Positions 8,271 to 16,856 of a DNA stretch of 64,000 nt are shown here, piece after piece; position 1 is the stretch's first letter; the number at the start of each line of letters is the position of its first letter. Source of the stretch: CAWELS01 sp964468205 (GTDB lineage: Bacteria; Acidobacteriota; Terriglobia; Bryobacterales; Bryobacteraceae). The notes under the pieces are model-generated. The model was given only the letters and a program-made list of their open reading frames with translations. It ran no database searches and was not told where the DNA came from. The position numbers and the translations under genes were made by a program. The stretch lies in NCBI GenBank assembly GCA_964468205.1, contig CAYXVG010000005.1, positions 62,001 through 126,000 on the forward strand, written 5' to 3'.

Positions 8271-9847
8271 TTCTCCGCAATGGCGAACTCGGCCACGTCC
8301 CGGCGCAGGCCGATCAAATCCGCCGGCTCCATTGCGGTCACCCGACCCAGCAACGCCAGATCTGTCCGCAGCGTATCGCCGGACGCGCACGCGGCGAGTA
8401 CGCCTCGCGCAATGTCCTCCGTTTCCCGAAGGACCGTCCGGGCATGGATGCGGCAGATTGAAAACGCCGCGCCCGTGCCGCCGGTCCGTTCGCCCCGCAA
8501 GGCGGCCGACTCCACTCCATAAGCCAGGCCCGCCAGCCGCCCGATGCGCTCCATCACCTCCTGCTCCTCGTCCAGGGCGCCCCCGTACTTGCGAAAACAG
8601 CTCCCCAGGCAGAGCAGCGTTGCCCGCTTGACGCCTGCGGCGGCGGCTAGCGCCTCTTGTACCGGATCGCATTCCTTCATCGACGGCGGCAACGCCATAA
8701 TCTCTCCCGCCAGCTTTTTCGCGGCTGCCGGCAGCGGCAGCCGCCCTTCCCGGGCGCGGTCAATCAAGATTCGGGCCGCGCCAATCCAGTCCGCCGGAAA
8801 TACCGCGTGACGCCACTCCGAAATGGAACGCGGCGCCACTGGCTCACCTACCCAGAAACGCAGCCGTGCGGCTACGTCGAGGCAATCGCCCAGAGCGCTT
8901 GTTGATAACGCCCGCGCCAACCTGCACTCGGCCGCAAACTCCTCGAACCTTTCAGGCAGGCTGCCGGCGGCATTCAATCGGCCCGCGGCGCGGAATACCA
9001 CCGATTCGGCCACATAAGCCTGCGTTACGAGTTGCGCCAGCTCTTGCTGCGCGCTACCCTTCGGAAGACCAGGCATCGCCGCCCGGTTGCGGCACTCGCT
9101 GATCGCGCCTACGGCTGCCAGGGACAGCAGGAGACTCTCCGCTCCCGCCGCCTGGCCGGCTACCTTCCGCCCCATACCCGCCTCCCCGATCCTATCGCCG
9201 GCGGTCACCTTCACCGATTCAAATACTACCTCCCCAGCCCGGTTCACCCGCACCCCCGCCAGCGTTCTCTCCACGGCGAAAAGCGTCTCACCCTCCTCGA
9301 GCGTGGCGAGTGTCACGAAGACTCCCGCTGACTCCGCGTTCAGCATTGGAACCCCGGCCGTCATTAGCAGAAGCCCATCCCCGGCGGGCACGGCCCTCAC
9401 TGCACGCACGGGCCCAAGACTTTCCGGATAGTAGGCCGCGGCGAGCAACTCTCCGGAGGCGATGCGCGTCAGAAGTCTTTCCTTCTGTTCCTCCGTCCCG
9501 TGCCAAACGAGCGGCAGCGTAGCCGCACCCGAATGCGCGCAATACCTACGTGCCAAACCCGCGAAAGCCCCCAACCGCTCGGCCACCAGCGCCGCGGAAA
9601 GCAGGTCCAGTTCCATTCCGCCGTGGCGTTCGGCAATCAGCACCGCCGTCAACCCCAGATCGGCCGCCCGGCGCAGCGTGCCAGGAAGGTCCCGTGTGTC
9701 TGTAGCGAACTCGTTACGGAGAAACTCTTCGGTAGTCTGAACGATGGCTTCGTGCTCTTCGGTAAGCGATTCAGGCGTGAAAACGGCATCCGCCGGCGTC
9801 TCCGACAGCAGGAATCCCCCGCCGGTATCCGCCAGCGTTTCACCCAT
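8267..9847 (-). CDS. fadE: Acyl-CoA dehydrogenase (FadE-like)
   Basis: A 526-residue flavoprotein for the first, alpha-beta dehydrogenation step of fatty acid oxidation. The N-terminal domain carries the family pattern ADLGLTAVLIAERHGGMELDL; a middle beta domain and a C-terminal helical extension follow. The core is diverged: the middle-domain flavin signature is weak, and the protein is somewhat shorter than Bacillus FadE (about 590). Start at 9847 overlaps the thiolase stop by 8 bases and removes an implausible 18-residue leader. Gene order and coupling to fadA and the fadN-like gene support the call more than the sequence alone. Confidence 0.75.
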   Translation of the reverse strand: MGETLADTGGGFLLSETPADAVFTPESLTEEHEAIVQTTEEFLRNEFATDTRDLPGTLRRAADLGLTAVLIAERHGGMELDLLSAALVAERLGAFAGLARRYCAHSGAATLPLVWHGTEEQKERLLTRIASGELLAAAYYPESLGPVRAVRAVPAGDGLLLMTAGVPMLNAESAGVFVTLATLEEGETLFAVERTLAGVRVNRAGEVVFESVKVTAGDRIGEAGMGRKVAGQAAGAESLLLSLAAVGAISECRNRAAMPGLPKGSAQQELAQLVTQAYVAESVVFRAAGRLNAAGSLPERFEEFAAECRLARALSTSALGDCLDVAARLRFWVGEPVAPRSISEWRHAVFPADWIGAARILIDRAREGRLPLPAAAKKLAGEIMALPPSMKECDPVQEALAAAAGVKRATLLCLGSCFRKYGGALDEEQEVMERIGRLAGLAYGVESAALRGERTGGTGAAFSICRIHARTVLRETEDIARGVLAACASGDTLRTDLALLGRVTAMEPADLIGLRRDVAEFAIAEK

Positions 9848-11030
9848 CCGGCGCTCCCAGCAGTTCGAAGATCCCCGCCGCTCCCTGGCCGCCGCCGACA
9901 CACATCGTCACCATTCCATAGCGCACCCGCCGCCGCCGCATCTCATGGAGCAGCGTCGCGGTCAGCTTGGCCCCCGTACATCCCAGCGGGTGGCCGAGAG
10001 CGATCGCGCCGCCGTTCACGTTCAGGCGATCGATGTCGAACCCCACCTTCCGGATCACCGCCAACGACTGCACCGCGAACGCCTCGTTCAACTCGATGAG
10101 GCCGATGTCGTCCAGCTTCAGCCCGGCCAGCGCGAGCGCCTTCGGAATCGCCACCACCGGACCGATCCCCATGATCTCCGGGGGCACTCCGCCCACCGCG
10201 AAGCTCACGTATCGCGCCAGCGGCCGCAGCCCCAAATCGGCTGCCCGGCTCTCGGACATCACCAGCGCCACCGCGGCGCCGTCGCTCATCTGCGACGTGT
10301 TGCCGGCGGTAACGGAACCTTCGGCGTGGAACACCGGGCGCAGCGCACCTAGCTTCTCGAGCGACGTGTCCGCCCGGGGGCCTTCGTCCTTCATCACGAC
10401 GCTGTATTGCGTTCGCGGCGAGCCGTTTACCGGCGTCGTGATGCCTACCGTAACCGGAACAATCTCGCTGTCGAACCGGCCTTCCGCCTGCGCGCGCAGC
10501 GCGTTCTGATGGCTCCGCAGCGCGAATGCGTCCTGCTCCTCGCGGGAGATGGAAAATCGCCGCTGCAAGTTCTCCGCCGTAAGGCCCATGCTGATGTACG
10601 CCTCCGGATGCTCCTCCACCAGCACCGGATTCGGAGCAAAGTTGTAGCCGAACATCGGCAGGATGCTCATTGACTCCGTCCCGCCCGCCAGAATCGCCGC
10701 CGCGCCGCCCGCCCGTATCCGGTCCGCTGCCAGCGCAATCGCCTGCAGCCCGGAAGCGCAGAAGCGGTTGATCGTGAGCCCCGGAACAATGTCCGGAATC
10801 CCCGCCCGCAGCGCCGCGATCCGCGCCACGTTCATCCCGGCCTCGGCCTCCGGCATCGAGCAGCCGAGAATCACATCGTCGATCTCGTCCGCGGCCACTT
10901 CTGGAAAGCGCTCCCGCAGCGCCTCGATCACCGTCGCGGCCAGATCGTCCGGGCGCACCGTTTTCAGACGTCCGCGCGGAGCGCGCCCCACCGGGGTTCT
11001 CAAGCACTCGACAATCACAGCTTCCTGCAT
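9840..11030 (-). CDS. fadA: Acetyl-CoA acyltransferase (thiolase)
   Basis: A 396-residue thiolase catalysing the last step of beta-oxidation, cleavage of 3-ketoacyl-CoA by CoA. The acyl-accepting cysteine is Cys91 in NRFCASGLQAI; the catalytic histidine lies in GHPLGCTGAK and the second cysteine in CVGGGQGAAG near the C-terminus. Full family length. Its AGGAG ribosome binding site overlaps the stop codon of the upstream dehydrogenase/hydratase gene, only 8 bases away, and its own end overlaps the acyl-CoA dehydrogenase start, so the three are translated as a unit. Confidence 0.93.
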   Translation of the reverse strand: MQEAVIVECLRTPVGRAPRGRLKTVRPDDLAATVIEALRERFPEVAADEIDDVILGCSMPEAEAGMNVARIAALRAGIPDIVPGLTINRFCASGLQAIALAADRIRAGGAAAILAGGTESMSILPMFGYNFAPNPVLVEEHPEAYISMGLTAENLQRRFSISREEQDAFALRSHQNALRAQAEGRFDSEIVPVTVGITTPVNGSPRTQYSVVMKDEGPRADTSLEKLGALRPVFHAEGSVTAGNTSQMSDGAAVALVMSESRAADLGLRPLARYVSFAVGGVPPEIMGIGPVVAIPKALALAGLKLDDIGLIELNEAFAVQSLAVIRKVGFDIDRLNVNGGAIALGHPLGCTGAKLTATLLHEMRRRRVRYGMVTMCVGGGQGAAGIFELLGAPDG

Positions 11031-11038
11031 GACATCTC

Positions 11039-13372
11039 CTAGTTCCTCAACGGCTTCCCCGTCCCCAACATATGCGCGATGCGGTCTTGCGTCTTCTTAC
11101 ACCCGCAAAGGCTCAGGAAAGCCTCGCGCTCCAGGTCCAGCAAATACTGCTCCGAGACAGTCTGCGCGCCGGTCAGCGGCCCACCGCTCAGCACTAAGGC
11201 GAGTTTCTCGGCGATCACCAGATCGTGATCGGTAATCTTGCCGGACTCATGAGCCAGCCACGCCCCCATCCTCAGCTTCGCGTATGCCGCCTCGCCTCCC
11301 ACTGCTATGTCCTCGCGCGGCAGGACCGGCACGTAGTTCCTCGCCAGCGTCAGCGCTGCCTGTTTCGCATCGTCGATGAGCCGCTCCGGGTTCATCGTGA
11401 TCCCATCGTTCGCCGTCAGCAATCCCATCTCCGCCGCCTCCACCGCGCTCCCGGACGGGCGGCCGGCGCTGATCAGCTTGTAGGACGCGTCCACGCTGCC
11501 CAGCCGCAGTAGCATCTGCTTGCACCCGCCCGCTGCCGGTATCAAGCCGACCCCGGTCTCCACCAGTCCCATCTGCAACTCTGCCGCCGCCTGGGCCCGC
11601 GCCGCGTGTAAAACCACTTCGCACCCGCCGCCCAGGGTATAGCCGAATGGCGCCGCCACCACGGGTTTGCTCGCGCAACGGATCGCCATATTGATGTTCT
11701 GAAAACTCTTCAGGAACCGCTCGATCTGCGCGAAGTCGCCTTCCTGCGCCGGCAGCAGCAGCAGCGTCAGGTTGGCCCCCGCGCTGAAGTGCGCGCCCTG
11801 ATTGGCGATAATCATCGCCTCGAAGTTCCGTTCGGTTTCCTCCAACCCGCCCCGCAGGATCGAGAATGCATCCTCGTGCAGAGCGTTCATCTTGCTGTGG
11901 AACTCCACGCACAGCACCCCGTCGCCCATGTCCACCAGCGACGCTCCCGCGTTCTCCCGGATCACCCCCCGCGCGCGCTTCACGTCTCCCAACCGAAGCA
12001 CCCCCGGCGTCTGCTCCAACTCCTCCCACGCGCCCGCCGCGAGGTCGAAATACTCCGTCCGCGGTTCTCCGCTCGCATCGGCCGGACGGTAAAACGACGT
12101 CGCACCGCTCTCGAGCATCCTCCGCACGTTCTCCGGCAGCGTCCGGCCCTCGCTCTCCATCCGCCTCGCCGCCGGCTCGAAGCCAACCGCGTCCCACATC
12201 TCGAACGGCCCGAACTGGAATCCAAAGCCCCAGCGCAGCGCCCGGTCCACTTCCACCACCCGGTCGGAGATCTCCGGAATCCGCTCCGCGCTGTACTGAA
12301 ACAAATCGGCAAGCAGCTTCCAAAGAAACCGGCCCGCCCGGTCATCGCTGTTCACCATGTGCCGCAGCCGCGCGCCAAGATCCGCCATCTCGAGCGCCAT
12401 CTGCGCCGGGGGAAACTCCGGCGTCCTCGCCGGCCGGTACTCCAAACTCTCCAGATCGAGCGCTTCAATCACCCGCTCGCCACCGCTCTGGACGCGCCGG
12501 TAGAAGCCCTGCCCGGACTTTTCTCCCAGCCAGCCCTTCTCGATCATCGCCGCAAGAAATTGCGGCGGCTCGTACCGCCCCCGCCACCTCTCGCCCTCGT
12601 CCACGCGGCGCTGGTTCTCGAGCACGGCACGCCAGACGTCCAGGCCGATAATGTCAAGCAGCCGGAAGCTCGCGCTCTTCGGCAGCCCGATCAGCGGGCC
12701 CGTCAGCGCATCTGCTTCCTCCACCGAATAGCCGTCTTCGGTGACGATCCCGTGTACCGTCGCCCCAAAGAAAACCCCGATCCGGTTACCAATGAAGTTC
12801 GGCGTGTCCTTGCACGGCACGACGCCCTTCCCGAGCCGCCGGTCGCAGAACGACGCCAGGCGGGCCATCAGCGCGGCGTCGGTCTCCGGCCCCGCCACCA
12901 GTTCCACCAGATGCAGATAGCGTGGAGGATTGAAGAAGTGCGTCCCCAGAAAGCGCCGGCGGAACTCGGTGGAGAATCCTTCGCAGATCTCCGCGGGCGA
13001 AATGCCGCTCGTATTGGTCGACAGCGCCGCGTCCGGACGCGCATGGGCCGCCACCTTCTCCCACAGTTCCCGTTTCACGGCTCGATCTTCCACCACCGCT
13101 TCGAGAATCCAGTCGCAATCGGCGGCCAGCTTTAAATCGTCCTCGAAATTCCCGAGCGTGATCATTCCCGGGCCCGCCTTCGTGAAGAACGCCGGCGGCT
13201 TCTGCTGAACCGCCGCCTCCAGCCCGCGCCGGGCCGCCGCATCCCGGTCCGCTTCTCCAGGCGGGACAATATCAAGTAAAACGGAAGGAACGCCGGCATT
13301 CGCAAAGTGCGCCGCAATTCGCGCACCCATCGTGCCGGCCCCAAGTACGGCAACGCGTCGGATATTCAACAT
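11039..13372 (-). CDS. fadN: 3-hydroxyacyl-CoA dehydrogenase/enoyl-CoA hydratase
   Basis: A 777-residue two-domain enzyme for the middle steps of beta-oxidation. The NAD-binding dehydrogenase is N-terminal (VAVLGAGTMGARIAAHFANAG, residues 6-26; later NTSGISP and LGTHFFNPPRYLHLVEL). The hydratase/isomerase fold is C-terminal (HFSAGANLTLLL, FGYTLGGGCEV, ETGVGLIPAAGG). This order matches Bacillus FadN and is the reverse of enteric FadB/FadJ. Start at 13372 is chosen because the Rossmann motif begins right after it; the frame continues open upstream to 13507. First gene of the operon, divergent from the oxidoreductase at 13618. Confidence 0.9.
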   Translation of the reverse strand: MLNIRRVAVLGAGTMGARIAAHFANAGVPSVLLDIVPPGEADRDAAARRGLEAAVQQKPPAFFTKAGPGMITLGNFEDDLKLAADCDWILEAVVEDRAVKRELWEKVAAHARPDAALSTNTSGISPAEICEGFSTEFRRRFLGTHFFNPPRYLHLVELVAGPETDAALMARLASFCDRRLGKGVVPCKDTPNFIGNRIGVFFGATVHGIVTEDGYSVEEADALTGPLIGLPKSASFRLLDIIGLDVWRAVLENQRRVDEGERWRGRYEPPQFLAAMIEKGWLGEKSGQGFYRRVQSGGERVIEALDLESLEYRPARTPEFPPAQMALEMADLGARLRHMVNSDDRAGRFLWKLLADLFQYSAERIPEISDRVVEVDRALRWGFGFQFGPFEMWDAVGFEPAARRMESEGRTLPENVRRMLESGATSFYRPADASGEPRTEYFDLAAGAWEELEQTPGVLRLGDVKRARGVIRENAGASLVDMGDGVLCVEFHSKMNALHEDAFSILRGGLEETERNFEAMIIANQGAHFSAGANLTLLLLPAQEGDFAQIERFLKSFQNINMAIRCASKPVVAAPFGYTLGGGCEVVLHAARAQAAAELQMGLVETGVGLIPAAGGCKQMLLRLGSVDASYKLISAGRPSGSAVEAAEMGLLTANDGITMNPERLIDDAKQAALTLARNYVPVLPREDIAVGGEAAYAKLRMGAWLAHESGKITDHDLVIAEKLALVLSGGPLTGAQTVSEQYLLDLEREAFLSLCGCKKTQDRIAHMLGTGKPLRN

Positions 13373-13617
13373 GAGGCCTCGCGGGAGAGCGCGGCCCTCC
13401 CAGTCTCGGAGTTTAGCGGAAATGCCACCCGGAATAGAAATCCGAAAGACAATCGCGGAAGGTTGGCATCCGCTCGCTTGAACAACGCAAATAGGTACCT
13501 GCGCCACGATCAGCCGGATTCAATAACGAGAACCGGACTCGGTCTTGGCAAAGTTGGGGATCATGCGCCCCCGGCGACTCATTCTCCCCACCCGCGTGAT
13601 ACGCTATTCGGCAAACC

Positions 13618-14916
13618 ATGTCCCGAACGAAAGCAGAACCAACCCGGCGCGCCCTGCTCTCCGGTTTCGCCGCCGCTTCCGCCGTCCGCGTCATGGGCGC
13701 GAATGATCGCATCCGGCTCGGCCTCATCGGCTGCGGCGGCATCTCCAAGGCCGATCTCAACGCATTCTTCGCCTCCCCCGAAGTCGACTGCGTCACCATC
13801 TGCGATGTCGACGACGCGCGCATCGCCGGCCGGCTAAAGCACGTCGAGGAAGCGCGCGGCCGCACGCCCGCCGCCGTCAAGGACTACCGCCGCATCCTCG
13901 ACCAACAGGATATCGACGTCGTGCTCATCTGCACCCCGGACCACTGGCACGCCCTGCCAATGGTCCACGCCTGCCAGGCCGGCAAGGACGTCTACGTCGA
14001 AAAGCCGCTGGCCACCACCATCGCCGAGGGCCGCGCCATGGTCGCAGCCGCCCGCCGCCACCAGCGCGTCGTCCAGATGGGCACACAATGGCGCAGCGGC
14101 GAGCACTACCGCCGGGCCATCGAGTACGTCCACTCCGGCAAGCTCGGCAAAATCCGCCAGGTGCGCGTCTGGGCCTACCTCGACTGGGTCAAGGGCGCCG
14201 GCAACCCTCTCGACGCGCCGGTCCCCGCCGGCGTCGACTACGACATGTGGCTGGGGCCCGCTCCCAAACGGCCCTTCAACAAGAACCGCTTCCATTTCAA
14301 CTTCCGCTGGTTCTGGGACTACGCCGGCGGTCTTATGACGGACTGGGGCGTCCATCTCATCAACCTCGCCCTCTGGGGAACCGGCCCCGAGTGGCCCAAG
14401 CGCGTCTTCAGCTCCGGCGGCCGCTACGTCCTCACCGACAACACCGAAACGCCGGACTCCCAAATCGCGGTCTATGACTTCCCCTCCTACCGCCTCATCT
14501 TCGAGCACCAGATCGAAAATCGGCTCGGGCCCGACCGCCGCGAACATGGCGTGTGGTTCAACGGAACCGATGCCTCGTTAATCCTCTACCGCGACGCCTG
14601 GGAAGTGATTCCCGAACCGAGCAGAAAAAGCGTGCCGGAAGAGATCCACAAATCGACTCCCGGCGACCAGGACCGCGCCGTGCATGCCCGCAACTTCTTG
14701 GACTGTGTCCGCAGCCGGGAAGACCCGGTCGAGAATGTTGACATCGGCCACCACGTCTCATCGGTGGCCCACCTCGGCAATCTCGCCTTCCGATCCACCG
14801 GACCGGTCGAGTGGGATGCCAAACGCGAACGGGTGGTCGGGAACAAGACCGCCGACAAGCTGGTCGGAGTGAAGTACCGCAAACCCTGGAAACTGCCATA
14901 CATGAGTCGAGGCTGA
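13618..14916 (+). CDS. Gfo/Idh/MocA family oxidoreductase, exported type
   Basis: A 432-residue NAD(P)-dependent oxidoreductase family member. The N-terminus (RRALLSGFAAASAVRVMGA) resembles a twin-arginine signal. The Rossmann motif is RLGLIGCGGIS (residues 33-43) and the conserved EKP motif is residues 128-130 in DVYVEKPLATT. The C-terminal domain has FRWFWDYAGGLMTDWGVH, typical of the large exported subgroup in Acidobacteria and Planctomycetes. Such proteins act on sugars or inositols; the substrate is unknown. The DUF1080 gene follows 20 bases later with its own AAGTGAGG ribosome binding site, so the two probably form an operon. Confidence 0.88.
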   Translation: MSRTKAEPTRRALLSGFAAASAVRVMGANDRIRLGLIGCGGISKADLNAFFASPEVDCVTICDVDDARIAGRLKHVEEARGRTPAAVKDYRRILDQQDIDVVLICTPDHWHALPMVHACQAGKDVYVEKPLATTIAEGRAMVAAARRHQRVVQMGTQWRSGEHYRRAIEYVHSGKLGKIRQVRVWAYLDWVKGAGNPLDAPVPAGVDYDMWLGPAPKRPFNKNRFHFNFRWFWDYAGGLMTDWGVHLINLALWGTGPEWPKRVFSSGGRYVLTDNTETPDSQIAVYDFPSYRLIFEHQIENRLGPDRREHGVWFNGTDASLILYRDAWEVIPEPSRKSVPEEIHKSTPGDQDRAVHARNFLDCVRSREDPVENVDIGHHVSSVAHLGNLAFRSTGPVEWDAKRERVVGNKTADKLVGVKYRKPWKLPYMSRG

Positions 14917-14936
14917 GAAGTAAGTGAGGAACCAAT

Positions 14937-15725
14937 ATGAAATCAGCAATCGCGTTCGTCATCGCCGCCGCGCTCTGCGCACTCCCGCTCCTTGCCCAGC
15001 CCAAACCGGGGCAAGTATTCGCCGCGGATGGCTCCGGCATCTTTGGCTACAAGGACACGCCCATCCAGCCTTGGTCGGGCTATCACGTTCATGACCCCGA
15101 CCGCCCGGCCCCGCCGCGCGTGCGCACCGGCGCGCCGGGCGAACCTCCATCGGACGCAATCGTGCTTTTCGATGGAACGGATCTCTCCCAATGGCAGCCC
15201 ACCAAATGGCAAGTGCGGGACGGATATGTCGAGGTGACCGAAGGACCGCTCATCACACGTGAGGTATTCGGCGACGTGCAGCTTCACGTCGAATGGCGGA
15301 CCCCCGATCCCCCCGAAGGCGAAACCATGAACCGCGGCAACAGCGGCGTCAACCTGATGAGCGTCTTCGAAGTCCAGGTCTTCGATTCCCATACCGTCAA
15401 GGTCTACCCCGACGGCCAGGCCGCCGCCGTCTACGCCCAGACTCCTCCCCTCGTGAGCGCCGTCCGGGAACCCGGCATCTGGCAAACCTACGACATCATC
15501 TTCTTCGCCCCGAAATTTAACGCCGGCCAGATGGTCGAGCCGCCGCGCCTCACCATGTTCCATAACGGCGTCCTCGTCCACCACAACCAGGAAATCTACG
15601 GCGGCGTCGCCCACAGGCGGCTGCCCCGGCCGATAGAAGTCGGCCGCACTAAAGCTCCGCTCCTCCTCGGCGGGCACCACAACCCCGTCCGCTTCCGCAA
15701 CATCTGGGTCCGCCGGCTGGATTAG
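14937..15725 (+). CDS. DUF1080 (3-keto-disaccharide hydrolase) protein
   Basis: A 262-residue secreted protein with a signal peptide (MKSAIAFVIAAALCALPLLAQ). The DUF1080 domain covers most of the rest, with the entry motif IVLFDGTDLSQWQP near residue 77, then DVQLHVEWRTP, NRGNSGVNL and a late ARFRNIWVRRL-like end (VRFRNIWVRRLD). The fold is a concanavalin-like beta sandwich, and some members are 3-keto-glucoside hydrolases. Partnering with an exported Gfo/Idh/MocA oxidoreductase directly upstream fits a route that oxidises a sugar and then cleaves it; this is inference. Confidence 0.88.
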   Translation: MKSAIAFVIAAALCALPLLAQPKPGQVFAADGSGIFGYKDTPIQPWSGYHVHDPDRPAPPRVRTGAPGEPPSDAIVLFDGTDLSQWQPTKWQVRDGYVEVTEGPLITREVFGDVQLHVEWRTPDPPEGETMNRGNSGVNLMSVFEVQVFDSHTVKVYPDGQAAAVYAQTPPLVSAVREPGIWQTYDIIFFAPKFNAGQMVEPPRLTMFHNGVLVHHNQEIYGGVAHRRLPRPIEVGRTKAPLLLGGHHNPVRFRNIWVRRLD

Positions 15726-15927
15726 ACTGGGACGCCCGGCCGGGGATCGCAAAGCCGGCGTCGCGTGAGGCTCGTGCACTGTACCCGGACCGATGGGCAC
15801 AGCCGCGTTTACACATGTGACGGAATAAGCGCCGTGATAACCCGCCATCTGTTTCTCCCGAACTCGTCCAGTAGTGGTTCCTGGCCGGAACAGAGCTTGC
15901 TCCAGGCTGGCCAGGCGGCAAACCAGT
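15726..15927. other. Intergenic stretch before DUF2064 gene
   Basis: About 200 bases with no convincing gene, terminator or promoter. An open frame in line with the next gene extends back to 15874 but lacks a ribosome binding site. Confidence 0.4.
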
Positions 15928-16713
15928 ATGCAGCTATCGGCATCCAACGCGAAGGGTTTGGGCCGGCGCGCAATCAGTTCGGATCGTGTCATCCTTCTGT
16001 TCACGCGTGCGCCGAGTGAGGAAGCCAAGGCTAAGGGTCTGCCCTCCGGATCCGGATCCCGGCTGTTCGCGGCGTTCATCGGCCGCTGGCGCGAGCGGGC
16101 ATCTGAGGCGGGGGCGGAGCTGATAGCGGTCACTCCGGCTGCCTCGGCCTCCTCGCTTCGTGCTCTGCTCCCGGATACTCGCATCCTGTTGCAAAGCGAA
16201 GCCTCTTTCGGCGAGCAACTCGAATCCGCCTTCCAGGCAGCTTTCGCTTCCGCCGCGAAAGCCGTTGTCACCGTGCCCGGCGATTGCCCCCCGCTCGCCG
16301 TGGAATCGCTCGAACGCGCCTTCCGTCACCTCGAAAGTGATGGCCGCGCGATGGCCATGATGCCATCGGAGGACGGCGGCGTGAACCTGTTGGGATTCTC
16401 CCCGTCCGCCCGGCGCGATCTTCCCGGCGTCTGCTGGTTCGGCCCCGGAGTCTGCGTGGCCCTTCGCGGCCAGGCCGCATGTTTTGGTTTGCCGTTGCTC
16501 GAGGCCGGCTCTTCTGCCGATGTCGACCACATCGCTGACGTGCGGGCGATCTATCTCCGCAGCCTCGCCGACCCGGCGTGGCGCCCCTTCCGGGAGTTGC
16601 TCGCGAGCCTCTTGCTCCGTGCGGCCTACCCGGAAACAAGCTTCCCCGCCGTTCGGCCCGCCTGGTTTCTCCAGGCCTTCTTCGAACGAGGCCCTCCTCC
16701 GCTGTTCGCCTGA
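15928..16713 (+). CDS. DUF2064 / TIGR04282-like transferase, diverged
   Basis: A 261-residue protein with the GT-A nucleotidyl/glycosyltransferase-like fold of DUF2064. Recognisable parts: RVILLFTRAPSEEAKAKGL near residue 20, TVPGDCPPLAVESLERAF in place of the usual GTDCP motif, and SEDGGVNLLGFSP in place of DGGYYLIG. The basic GRVKTRL motif that follows RAP in standard members is absent, so activity or substrate may differ. TIGR04282 proteins usually sit with radical SAM enzymes; one lies two genes downstream. ATG at 15928 was taken because the longer frame has no ribosome binding site; the start is uncertain. Confidence 0.65.
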   Translation: MQLSASNAKGLGRRAISSDRVILLFTRAPSEEAKAKGLPSGSGSRLFAAFIGRWRERASEAGAELIAVTPAASASSLRALLPDTRILLQSEASFGEQLESAFQAAFASAAKAVVTVPGDCPPLAVESLERAFRHLESDGRAMAMMPSEDGGVNLLGFSPSARRDLPGVCWFGPGVCVALRGQAACFGLPLLEAGSSADVDHIADVRAIYLRSLADPAWRPFRELLASLLLRAAYPETSFPAVRPAWFLQAFFERGPPPLFA

Positions 16714-16856
16714 CTCGTTTTCACGCGAGTCCTCCAATTGCGCCCTCCGCCTGGCTGGACGCCTTCCGTACGTCCCAGGGCGGAGTCTATGCATGATGCA
16801 AAAACGTGGACGAAAGTTCAGGTGTACGAGGTGTAGTCGAAAAGGAGTCCCTTTCT

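Noticed and set aside
11789..13135. A 448-codon plus-strand open frame
   Set aside because: Antisense to the fadN-like gene and made of histidine/arginine/proline-rich sequence.
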